Source: an uncultured Collinsella sp.
Lineage (GTDB): Bacteria; Actinomycetota; Coriobacteriia; Coriobacteriales; Coriobacteriaceae
Assembly (NCBI GenBank): GCA_902470905.1
Contig: CABRIC010000004.1
Span: 6,895 to 70,894 of the forward strand
Length of the DNA: 64,000 nucleotides
Reading direction: 5' to 3'
In this document: piece by piece, positions 1 to 6,892 of the stretch
How positions within the stretch are numbered: the first letter of the stretch is position 1
Layout: each line of letters begins with the position of its first letter
Position numbers and translations under genes: made by a program
Notes under the pieces: generated by a model
Told to the model about the DNA's origin: nothing
Databases searched by the model: none
Seen by the model: the letters and a program-made list of their open reading frames with translations, nothing else

Positions 1-1259
1 CCTCGGCAGCGGCGTTTGTTGCCGAGAAGGCGCGCGAGGCGGCTGCCGAGGCTGCGCGTGAGGCCGAGAAGCCGGCTCGCCGCCGTCGCGGCAAGTTGCT
101 GGGCGAGCCTAAGCCGGAGGCCAAGCTTCCGGGCGGCGTGGTGCAGCCCTCGTTGCCGTTTGGCGAACCGGAGCCCACGTCCGAGCCTTCAAGCGAGCAG
201 GAGACGCCGGCCGCCGAGCAGGCTACTGCCGCCGAGACCGTCGCGCCCGCGCCCGAGGCCACTCCCGCAGCCACCGAGGCCGCATCGGAGTCCAATGACC
301 GCCTGGCCGCCATGATGCGCCGCAGCGCCCGCCGCGAGGAAGCCTACGTGCCCACCTCGCAGCTCCGCCGCTTCACCCTGCCCGATTCGGCGCCCATCAT
401 GCGCCGCGTCATGGGCTTTCTGTCCGACCAGGCCCGCACGCTCATCCATGCCGGCGTGTCGCGCGACCGCATCTGCATTGATCCTGGCCCGGGCTTTGGT
501 AAGTCGGCTAACGAGGACATCGTCATCCAGCGCGAGACTGCCAAGATGGCGTCACTGGGCTATCCGCTCATGTGCGCCGTGTCGCGCAAGCGCTTTGTGG
601 GCGCCGTCTCGGGTGTGACCGAGGCCGCCGAGCGCGATGCCGCTACGTTTGGCGTGTGCCTGGGCGCCATCCAGGCCGGTGCCAACATCGTGCGCGTGCA
701 CGACGCCGCGGGTTTTGCGCAGTTCCTGAACGGTTACTGGGCGGTTGCCAAGCCGCAGCCGCGCCGCGCGTTTGTGGCTGTGGGCTCCAACCTGGGGCAT
801 CGCTGCGACAACATCCGCGCTGCACGCGAGATGATCGCCGAGATTCCACTCACCTGCGTGTCCAACTCCTCCAAGATCTACGAGAGCGAGCCTGCCTACG
901 AGACGCGCCAGGACGCGTTTGCCAACGCCGTCATCGAGATCAAGACCGAGCTGGCGCCGTTGGTGCTGCTCGACGAGCTTATGAAGATCGAGGCCGAGCT
1001 GGGGCGCGACCGCTCCAAAAAGGCCAAGGCCAACGGTCCGCGCACCATCGACCTGGACCTGCTGTGGATGGACGGCGAGACCCACGGCGGCAAAAAGCTG
1101 CGCCTGCCGCATCCGCTGATCGGCGAACGCGATTTTGTGCTGGTGCCGCTCGAGGACCTGATGCACGACCCGGCGCGGTTCTTCCGCTACAACGGCGTCG
1201 AGGTCAAGGAGCCCGAGGACCGCGTGGGCCATATCGTGGGCGAATTGGGGCGTATGTAG
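1..1259 (+). CDS. folP-folK: Dihydropteroate synthase / HPPK fusion (5' end missing)
   Basis: The reading frame enters from the left edge with codons starting at base 3, so the N-terminal half of dihydropteroate synthase (DHPS) is outside the window. About 115 Ala/Glu/Pro/Arg-rich, probably disordered residues come first. The C-terminal DHPS half follows, with DPGPGFGK, SRKRFVGAVSG and VRVHDAAGF. A complete 6-hydroxymethyl-dihydropterin pyrophosphokinase (HPPK) starts near base 760 (FVAVGSNLGHRCDN) and carries the signature GPRTIDLDLLW. The two domains catalyse consecutive steps of cytoplasmic folate synthesis. The low-complexity stretch sits inside DHPS, before the helix leading into the DPGPGFGK strand, which is odd. 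The stop abuts the next ATG, suggesting an operon with the biotin-ligase-like gene. Confidence 0.9.
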   Translation, partial: SAAAFVAEKAREAAAEAAREAEKPARRRRGKLLGEPKPEAKLPGGVVQPSLPFGEPEPTSEPSSEQETPAAEQATAAETVAPAPEATPAATEAASESNDRLAAMMRRSARREEAYVPTSQLRRFTLPDSAPIMRRVMGFLSDQARTLIHAGVSRDRICIDPGPGFGKSANEDIVIQRETAKMASLGYPLMCAVSRKRFVGAVSGVTEAAERDAATFGVCLGAIQAGANIVRVHDAAGFAQFLNGYWAVAKPQPRRAFVAVGSNLGHRCDNIRAAREMIAEIPLTCVSNSSKIYESEPAYETRQDAFANAVIEIKTELAPLVLLDELMKIEAELGRDRSKKAKANGPRTIDLDLLWMDGETHGGKKLRLPHPLIGERDFVLVPLEDLMHDPARFFRYNGVEVKEPEDRVGHIVGELGRM

Positions 1260-1961
1260 ATGATCGAGATGAATGCTGTTGCCGCTGGCACCGAGCTCGA
1301 CGCGGCGCGCGACGCGGGCCGCGAGGGCATGTCCGCGGGCTGGTGCGCGTGGAGCGCGGGCGATGCATCGCTGATGTTTTCGCTGGTCGTGCGCCCCGAT
1401 GTGAACATGCATGCCTTCCACGGCCTGCCGTTTGTGGCGGCTATGGGCATGATGGACGCGCTTGTGGGCACGGCTTCGACGCCGGGGTTGGGCCTTGCCG
1501 GTAAGGTGGGTATCCAGTGGCCGAGCGATATCGTGTGCGGTGCGCCTGCGTTTGAGACGTCGCTCGCGCGTGTTGCCGTGAACGGCGGTGCCGGTGCTGC
1601 GGGCATGTTCGGTGCCGTGACGGTGGATATTGAGCGTTCGGCGCTGAGCGAGCTTGGTGTGGACGTGGCTGACGAAGCGCTGGTCGAGACGCTGGCCGCC
1701 GCCGTGCTGGCCCGCGTGGACGCCTGGGCGGTTGTTGCCAACACGCCGCAAGGCGCCGCAGGGCCGCTGGCTCCCGTGCTGGGCGAGTACTTCGACATGG
1801 TGCCGCTGCTGGGCCGCCAGGTTGCGGCGGTGTCTCCCAACGGCTTGCCGCTTGCGGTCGGTGTGTTTGCGGGCCTGGACATCTGGGGCCGCGCGACCAT
1901 CAAGACCGATGCCGGCGAGCAGGAGTTTCCGCCCGAGGCTGTACGAATTCGCGGGCTGTAG
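1260..1961 (+). CDS. Biotin--protein ligase-like protein, degenerate active site
   Basis: A 233-residue protein starting immediately after the folP-folK stop. It aligns by eye with BirA-type ligases. The segment SAGWCAWSAGDASLMFSLVVRP resembles the strand after the GRGR loop, QWPSDIV matches the KWPND block, and the last 45 residues match the small C-terminal domain (VGVFAGLDIWGRATIKT). The usual GRGRRGR loop is not recognisable, the first Lys of KWPND is Gln, and the Lys of the following KLAGIL motif has no obvious equivalent. Biotinyl transfer may therefore be weak or lost. BirA-like genes commonly neighbour coaX, which lies convergently next door here. No close family beyond this is recognised. 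Confidence 0.6.
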   Translation: MIEMNAVAAGTELDAARDAGREGMSAGWCAWSAGDASLMFSLVVRPDVNMHAFHGLPFVAAMGMMDALVGTASTPGLGLAGKVGIQWPSDIVCGAPAFETSLARVAVNGGAGAAGMFGAVTVDIERSALSELGVDVADEALVETLAAAVLARVDAWAVVANTPQGAAGPLAPVLGEYFDMVPLLGRQVAAVSPNGLPLAVGVFAGLDIWGRATIKTDAGEQEFPPEAVRIRGL

Positions 1962-2106
1962 CGCGGGGCGCCAGCGCTCAAAGATAACGATGGCAACAAG
2001 ACCCTTCTCGGCCTGTGCCGGGGAGGGTTTCGCTTATCTGAGGAATAGGCTTGGCGAGCCTTTGCGGGGACTGTGGCATCGGGCGTGCTCGACTTAAGCC
2101 CCTGCT

Positions 2107-2880
2107 CTATCCCAGCTCCTGCATGCGGCGGTAGATTTCGCAGATACCCTTGATGGTGAGCTGTCCGTCGACCACGTCGAAGGCATCGGTCGAATCGGCG
2201 ACGATGCCGGCGAGACCGCCCGTGGCGATAACGGTGGCATCCTCGCGGCCCAGCTCGCGCTTCATGCGCGCGACCAGGCCCTCGGCCATGGCGGCGGCGC
2301 CCGTTACGGCGCCGACCTTGATGCATTCCTCGGTGTCACGGCCGATGGCGTGCTCGGGCGCCTCGAGCGGCACGCTGGCGAGCTTGGCGGCACGGGCAGC
2401 AAGCGCGTCCATGGAGATACGGATGCCCGGCGCAATCGCTCCGCCAATGTAATAGCCGTCCTCATCGATGACGTCGATATTGGTTGCGGTGCCAAAGTCC
2501 ACCACGATCGCCGGCGCGTCGTAGAAGGTCTCGGCAGCGACGGCGTTGGCGATGCGGTCGGCACCAACGGCCTGGGGGCGCGCCGCCCGCAGCTTGGTCA
2601 CGGCGACCGTCTGCGGCCCGATGACGATGGCGTCCGCGGCAATGCGGTCGGCCACGGCGTGCCACTCGCGCGAGAGCTGCGGCACCACGCCGGCAAAGGC
2701 GATCGCGTCGACCGCGCCGAGCGAGAGGTCATACATCTTAAAGAAGCCCATCAGGCGCACGTGGATCTCGTCGGCGGTATAGGAGCGGTCGGTGGGCATA
2801 CGCCACGACTGCACCAGCTCGTCTCCGTCAAACAGGCCCATGGCCGTCTGCGTGTTTCCCATATCGATAGCGAGCAGCAT
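2107..2880 (-). CDS. coaX: Type III pantothenate kinase
   Basis: A 257-residue CoaX-type kinase that phosphorylates pantothenate in the first step of coenzyme A synthesis. It starts with the ASKHA phosphate loop (LLAIDMGNTQTAMGLFD), has GADRIANAVAA in the middle and the conserved VVDFGTATNIDVI block. The length is normal for the family. The frame stays open upstream to 3249, but that extension reads through the tRNA on the opposite strand. The ATG at 2880 has a good GGGAG ribosome binding site and begins exactly at the family's N terminus. Convergent with the birA-like gene. Confidence 0.93.
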   Translation of the reverse strand: MLLAIDMGNTQTAMGLFDGDELVQSWRMPTDRSYTADEIHVRLMGFFKMYDLSLGAVDAIAFAGVVPQLSREWHAVADRIAADAIVIGPQTVAVTKLRAARPQAVGADRIANAVAAETFYDAPAIVVDFGTATNIDVIDEDGYYIGGAIAPGIRISMDALAARAAKLASVPLEAPEHAIGRDTEECIKVGAVTGAAAMAEGLVARMKRELGREDATVIATGGLAGIVADSTDAFDVVDGQLTIKGICEIYRRMQELG

Positions 2881-3076
2881 GTCTACTCCCGGTGTTGGCA
2901 TAAAAGGACGCGCACCATTGTATACGCGCCGCCGACGGCACTCGGCTGCGATTCGTTTACGGTGATAGGGGCTGAGGGGTTTAAATATGAAGGAATTATG
3001 CTCCACGAGTTTTTCCTTGCCGTTTACCGAACTCCCGCGTAATATTCTTTCTTGCGCACATGAGGCGCCCAGACAT

Positions 3077-3153
3077 TGCGGGGTGGAGCAGTCTGGTAGC
3101 TCGCCGGGCTCATAACCCGGAGGTCGTAGGTTCAAATCCTGCCCCCGCGACCA
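3077..3153 (+). tRNA. Initiator tRNA-Met (CAU)
   Basis: A 77-nt cloverleaf with encoded CCA. The D stem is GAGC/GCUC, the anticodon stem CCGGG/CCCGG around CUCAUAA, and the T arm GUAGG-UUCAAAU-CCUGC. Three G-C pairs next to the anticodon loop and the near identity to E. coli tRNA-fMet mark it as the initiator. Position 1 is U and position 72 is G, a wobble rather than the C-A mismatch usual in initiators. A strong hairpin terminator follows 11 bases after the CCA. Confidence 0.95.
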
Positions 3154-3163
3154 AGAACTTGCA

Positions 3164-3192
3164 GCTCGTCGGCCTAGCCGGCGAGCTTTTTT
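3164..3192 (+). terminator. Rho-independent terminator of the initiator tRNA
   Basis: Stem GCTCGTCGG / CCGGCGAGC (nine pairs, one G-T) with a five-base loop, followed directly by six T. It starts 11 bases after the tRNA CCA. Confidence 0.9.
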
Positions 3193-3242
3193 GTTATCAC
3201 GGGACTGTTTTCTCAGCCCAATTCCCAACCTCTCAATCAAAG

Positions 3243-3700
3243 ATCTCAATCTGTAACATCTAGACCCGATTTGGGCGGCTAGGTGTTACAGGTCGAGATA
3301 TACCGGTGGGTTGGGTCCCGTTTGTCTAAATCTGTAACACGAGGGACGGATTTTGCCGAGTTGTTGTTACAGATTGAGATTTTCTAGCAGGCGGATCCCG
3401 TTTGTCTCGATCTGTAACATCTGGGGCCCATTTTGTCGAGCAACTGTTACAGATTGAGATCTTTCCGCAGGCTAGATTGGTTTGTCTCGACCTGTAACAG
3501 GTAGGGGTCAAAAGTGGGTCTAGATGTTACAGATTGAGATGTTTGGCCGGATCGAATTTGTTCGTCTCGATCTGTAACATCTAGGGTCGTTTTTGGTCTG
3601 CAGGTGTTACAGATCGAGATTTTCCGACGGAACGCTTCCGTTTATCTTGATCTGTAACAGCAAGACCCGGTTTTGCTGAGTAACTGTTACAGATTGAGAT
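3243..3700. repeat. Array of six 57-nt palindromes with 80-bp period
   Basis: Six units at 3243-3299, 3324-3380, 3404-3460, 3484-3540, 3564-3620 and 3644-3700. Each has a 16-nt left arm (consensus RTCTCGATCTGTAACA), a loop of exactly 25 nt, and the complementary 16-nt right arm (TGTTACAGATYGAGAT). The core CTGTAACA...TGTTACAG never varies. Unit spacing is 81, 80, 80, 80 and 80 bp. Loops differ but usually carry a central TTTTG. The 23-24-nt linkers differ too, with weak similarity (often a CCCGTTTG-like end). No ORF is plausible here. Two more units of the same length lie at 47484-47619. Function unknown: a stem-loop RNA family, protein-binding array or REP-like element are all possible. Confidence 0.95.
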
Positions 3701-3842
3701 AAACCGACGGGCCGTCCCACCCCCATCCACCTGCTGCCACCTGATATTCGCCGATTTCCGTTGCGCCGCTGTGCCCCCATGCCATATCCTCTAGACAACT
3801 ACGCGGCATCATCGCCGCCGCGCCTACAAGAGAGGAATATCC

Positions 3843-5873
3843 ATGACCGCACCTGCATCCAAGCTGCTCCAGCCCATTACGGTTGGCCCCCTTGAGCTCA
3901 AGAACCGCATTATGTTCCCGCCGCTTACCACCGGCTACGAGGAGCGCGACGGTTCCATCGGCGAGCGCAGCCTGGCTTTTTACGAGCGCCTGGCCCGTGG
4001 CGGCGTGAGCTACATCGTCATCGGCGACGTTGCCCCCGTTATGACCGCAAGCCCCACGCCCAAGCTGGCAACCGACGCCCAGATCCCCACGTTTAAGGCG
4101 CTGGCCGACGCCGTCCACAAGCACGGCGCCAAGGTCGCGCTGCAGCTGTTCCACCCCGAGTACGACGTGCCCGGTGTCGGCCGCATGGTCATGGGCTCCA
4201 TGGCTGCCGCCAAGGCCGCGCAGGAGGCCAAGGCCGCCGGCGACGAGGAGACCTTTGCCGCTAAGATGGCCGAGTCCAACGAGATCCGCAAGCAGGCATA
4301 CGCCAAGCTGCACCACGACATGCAGCACTTTGTGAACGAGGCGAGCGTAGAGCAGCTCACCCAGATCAAGGAGGCCATCGCCGCCTCGGCCGCCCGCGCG
4401 CAGCAGGCCGGGATCGACGCCATCGAGGTCCACGGCGACCGTCTGGTGGGTTCGCTGTGCTCGGCCATCCTCAACCAGCGCACCGACGAGTACGGCGGCT
4501 CGTTCGAGAACCGCGTCCGCTACGCGCTGGAGGTCGTCGCCGCCATTAAGGAAGCCGCACCGCAGCTGATGGTGGAGTACAAGCTCCCCGTGATCATGGA
4601 GAACCCCGACGGCACGCCGCGCGGCAAGGGCGGCCTGCAGCCCGACGAGGCCTGCGAGTTCGCCAAGCTGCTCGAGGGCGCGGGCATCGATATGATCCAG
4701 GTCGCGCAGGCAAACCACACCGGCAACATGGGCGACACCATTCCGCCCATGGGCGCCATGCCTTACAACTGGACGCTGCCCGTGGCCGAGCGCGTCAAGG
4801 CCCTGGTCTCCGTGCCGGTGGCAACCGTCGGCCGTGTTGTCTCGGTCGAGGCCGGCGAGAAGATTCTGGAGGACGGCTCGGCCGACATCGTCGCCTATGG
4901 CCGCTCGCTCATGTGCGACCCCGACATTGCGCTGAAGGCCGCCACGGGCGAGCCCATCCGCGAGTGCCTCAACTGCAACAAGGGCTGCGTCGACGCGATT
5001 CAAAACCGCAAGTACATCTCGTGCGTGCTCAACGCCGAGAACGGTGATGAGGCGACCATCGCCATTAAGCCGGGCGAGGGCGACAAGAAGATCGCCGTGG
5101 TGGGCGGCGGTATTGCCGGCCTGGAGGCCGCACGCGTGGCGGCCAAGCGCGGCTACGATGTGACCGTTTACGAGGCGAGCGACCATCTGGGCGGCCAGAT
5201 TGTGCTGGCGGCCGCGCCCCCGCGCAAGGACGAGATCATGCGCTCGGTCGAGTACTACGAGAAGATTCTGCCCGGCCTGGGCGTGAAGGTTGAGCTCAAC
5301 CATGCCGCTACCGTTGAGGACCTCAACGCCGCCGACGCTGCGATTGTTGCTGTGGGCGCACACGACGTGGTCATTCCCGTTCCGGGCGCCGACTCGGAGA
5401 AGGTCGTCTCGAGCTGGGACGTGCTGGCCGGCAAGGTGGAGCTTACGGGCCGCGTCGCCGTCATTGGCGGTGGCCTGGTAGGCACCGAGACTGCCGAGTA
5501 CCTGCTGCAGCACGGCTGCGAGGTGGCGATCGTCGAGATGCTCGACAAGATTGCCGCGGGCGAGTCCGAGACCATTCTGCCGCTGATTATGAGCGACTTT
5601 GCAGAGCACAACGTGGAGCAGCACGTGAAGACCCGCCTGACCGCCATTACCGACGAGGGCGTGGAGGCCATTCGCACCACCGAGGACGGCGCCGAGGAGC
5701 CGGTGAAGATCGCCTGCGATTACGTGGTGATGGCCGTGGGCTCCAAGGCCAACGCGTTTGACCTGGACGGCGTGACGGTGCCCGTGACCTGCGTGGGCGA
5801 CTGCTCAGGCGAGCGCACTGCCGACATTGCGAGCGCCATTCGCACGGCGTATCACGCGGCCAACGAGCTGTAG
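3843..5873 (+). CDS. NADH:flavin oxidoreductase (2,4-dienoyl-CoA reductase / BaiCD type)
   Basis: A 676-residue old-yellow-enzyme fusion protein. Residues 1-370 form the FMN-binding TIM barrel (QPITVGPLELKNRIMFPP, IEVHGDRLVGSLCSAILN, QRTDEYGGSFENR). A Cys cluster CLNCNKGC with a later Cys (ISCVLN) binds a 4Fe-4S cluster. The C-terminal half has two dinucleotide folds, VVGGGIAGLEAA (FAD) and VIGGGLVGTETAEYL (NAD(P)H). Such enzymes reduce enoates, dienoyl-CoAs or bile-acid and steroid enones; the substrate cannot be read here. A roughly 50-residue Ala/Lys-rich helical insertion interrupts the barrel near residue 120. The start has the ribosome binding site AGAGAGG. It appears monocistronic. Confidence 0.88.
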   Translation: MTAPASKLLQPITVGPLELKNRIMFPPLTTGYEERDGSIGERSLAFYERLARGGVSYIVIGDVAPVMTASPTPKLATDAQIPTFKALADAVHKHGAKVALQLFHPEYDVPGVGRMVMGSMAAAKAAQEAKAAGDEETFAAKMAESNEIRKQAYAKLHHDMQHFVNEASVEQLTQIKEAIAASAARAQQAGIDAIEVHGDRLVGSLCSAILNQRTDEYGGSFENRVRYALEVVAAIKEAAPQLMVEYKLPVIMENPDGTPRGKGGLQPDEACEFAKLLEGAGIDMIQVAQANHTGNMGDTIPPMGAMPYNWTLPVAERVKALVSVPVATVGRVVSVEAGEKILEDGSADIVAYGRSLMCDPDIALKAATGEPIRECLNCNKGCVDAIQNRKYISCVLNAENGDEATIAIKPGEGDKKIAVVGGGIAGLEAARVAAKRGYDVTVYEASDHLGGQIVLAAAPPRKDEIMRSVEYYEKILPGLGVKVELNHAATVEDLNAADAAIVAVGAHDVVIPVPGADSEKVVSSWDVLAGKVELTGRVAVIGGGLVGTETAEYLLQHGCEVAIVEMLDKIAAGESETILPLIMSDFAEHNVEQHVKTRLTAITDEGVEAIRTTEDGAEEPVKIACDYVVMAVGSKANAFDLDGVTVPVTCVGDCSGERTADIASAIRTAYHAANEL

Positions 5874-5949
5874 TTGAACATCGCGGCCAGGCGGGGCGGC
5901 AGCACGGACCTGCCTCGCCCGACTGCGTCCCATCGGGTGTCAACCGGGG

Positions 5950-5986
5950 CGGGGTCTGCAAGCGCAGCAGGTCCCGTCCTTTTTGT
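5950..5986 (+). terminator. Probable terminator of the flavin oxidoreductase gene
   Basis: An imperfect hairpin (CTGC/GCAG around AAGC, with outer GGG/CCC pairs) is followed by TCCTTTTTG. Position and T-run fit termination of the upstream gene; internal mismatches lower confidence. Confidence 0.5.
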
Positions 5987-6241
5987 TTTGCTCGGGTGGA
6001 TGGCAATGCGCGGTAATCATGAGGAGTGAGGCGTCACTGCCCTGCAGGCCGCTCAAAATTATTGGGGGAGGGGTTAATAATTATTCCCTCTAGACCAAAG
6101 GACATAAAGAGATGTCAATTTTGTTGGCAAACGAATGACGATTAGCTGCGAGCTAGCTACCAGCGTAAATAATCGATAAAGAAATGTCGTAAATAGGTGT
6201 CAAATGCCCAGATAACGCCGCGTCTATTTTAATTAACTACT
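5987..6241. other. AT-rich intergenic stretch
   Basis: No credible coding frame on either strand. It is clearly richer in A and T than its surroundings, with runs such as TTAATAATTATT and TTTTAATTAACTA. This may be acquired DNA linked to the transposase-like gene downstream, or an extended regulatory region. I see no tRNA, terminal repeat or known riboswitch. Confidence 0.5.
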
Positions 6242-6270
6242 TTGAGCAAACAGCAAAATGCTACTATCTA
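6242..6270 (+). promoter_or_regulatory. Promoter of the HTH protein gene
   Basis: TTGAGC and TATCTA separated by exactly 17 bases, 42 bases before the chosen GTG start. A sigma-70-like promoter. Confidence 0.65.
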
Positions 6271-6311
6271 GCGTGCACGTAAGAACGCAGATTAACGGTT
6301 AAGGCTAAGAA

Positions 6312-6716
6312 GTGGCAGGTATGTCAGAAGCAACAAGGGCTCGCACGCATGCGCCCGAGGTTAGGCGGCGCGCCGTCGAGATCCTCCAAGAGGGGGTCGG
6401 TCACCGCGCCCTTGCCGCAAAGCTTGGCATTCCCCAGGCCACGGCTCGTCAGTGGGCCCGCGCATATGCCGTGGGCGGTGCCGACGCCGTGCTCAATGCG
6501 GGCTCGCATCACCGCACGTATTCATACGACGTCAAGCTCGCCGTGGTAAAGGATCGCCTGGAAAACGGCCTGACGGTTCGCGAGGCCATGATCAAGCACA
6601 AGATTCCCAGCGAGTCTTCGGTCAAGGCTTGGTGTCGTCAGTATCGCGATGGCGGCGCCGACGCGCTTATCGATAAGCCGCGCGGTCGCAAGCCGCGCGT
6701 TAAGCAGGCAGAGTAG
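6312..6716 (+). CDS. Orphan IS3/IS150 OrfA-like helix-turn-helix protein
   Basis: A 134-residue basic protein of two tandem helix-turn-helix units. The first is RRRAVEILQEGVGHRALAAK... and the second KLAVVKDRLENGLTVREAMI..., each ending in the W-x-R/Y-x-x-GG-DAL pattern of IS150 InsJ (OrfA). It ends in a basic KPRGRKPRVK tail. No OrfB integrase, frameshift site or terminal inverted repeats follow. Instead it has its own promoter and terminator, which suggests a stranded or domesticated DNA-binding protein. The start is GTG 6312, with AAGG seven bases upstream; ATG 6321 is possible but lies too close to its only purine run. Confidence 0.7.
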   Translation: MAGMSEATRARTHAPEVRRRAVEILQEGVGHRALAAKLGIPQATARQWARAYAVGGADAVLNAGSHHRTYSYDVKLAVVKDRLENGLTVREAMIKHKIPSESSVKAWCRQYRDGGADALIDKPRGRKPRVKQAE

Positions 6717-6724
6717 CAAGAGGG

Positions 6725-6747
6725 TGCGCCCACAGGGGCGCATTTTT
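6725..6747 (+). terminator. Terminator of the HTH protein gene
   Basis: Perfect 7-bp stem TGCGCCC-ACAG-GGGCGCA followed by TTTTT, nine bases after the stop. Confidence 0.9.
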
Positions 6748-6892
6748 CTTGCCGCCCCTCTGCTCCAAAGCGGACGTACCTTTGCCCTGTACGCCTAAAA
6801 CTCCCCAGTTGACCGAAAACCTGCCGCCGCTACTCCTCAATTGAGCTATAACGTTAAACAATTGCAGCGTTTTTGCATGGGGGAGTGATGGT

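Noticed and set aside
552..1751. Long minus-strand ORF opposite folP-folK and the biotin-ligase-like gene
   Set aside because: A mirror frame of high-GC coding DNA. The translation is His/Arg/Ala-rich without any domain, while the plus strand has clear enzyme motifs.
2881..3249. N-terminal extension of coaX
   Set aside because: It would read through the initiator tRNA and its terminator, and the family starts at the ATG at 2880.
3243..3700. CRISPR array
   Set aside because: Repeats are only 16 nt, alternate in orientation as palindrome arms, and the intervening sequences resemble one another. No cas gene is in the window.
3687..5624. 645-codon minus-strand ORF opposite the flavin oxidoreductase
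   Set aside because: Same reason: low-complexity antisense translation against a well-conserved enzyme on the plus strand.
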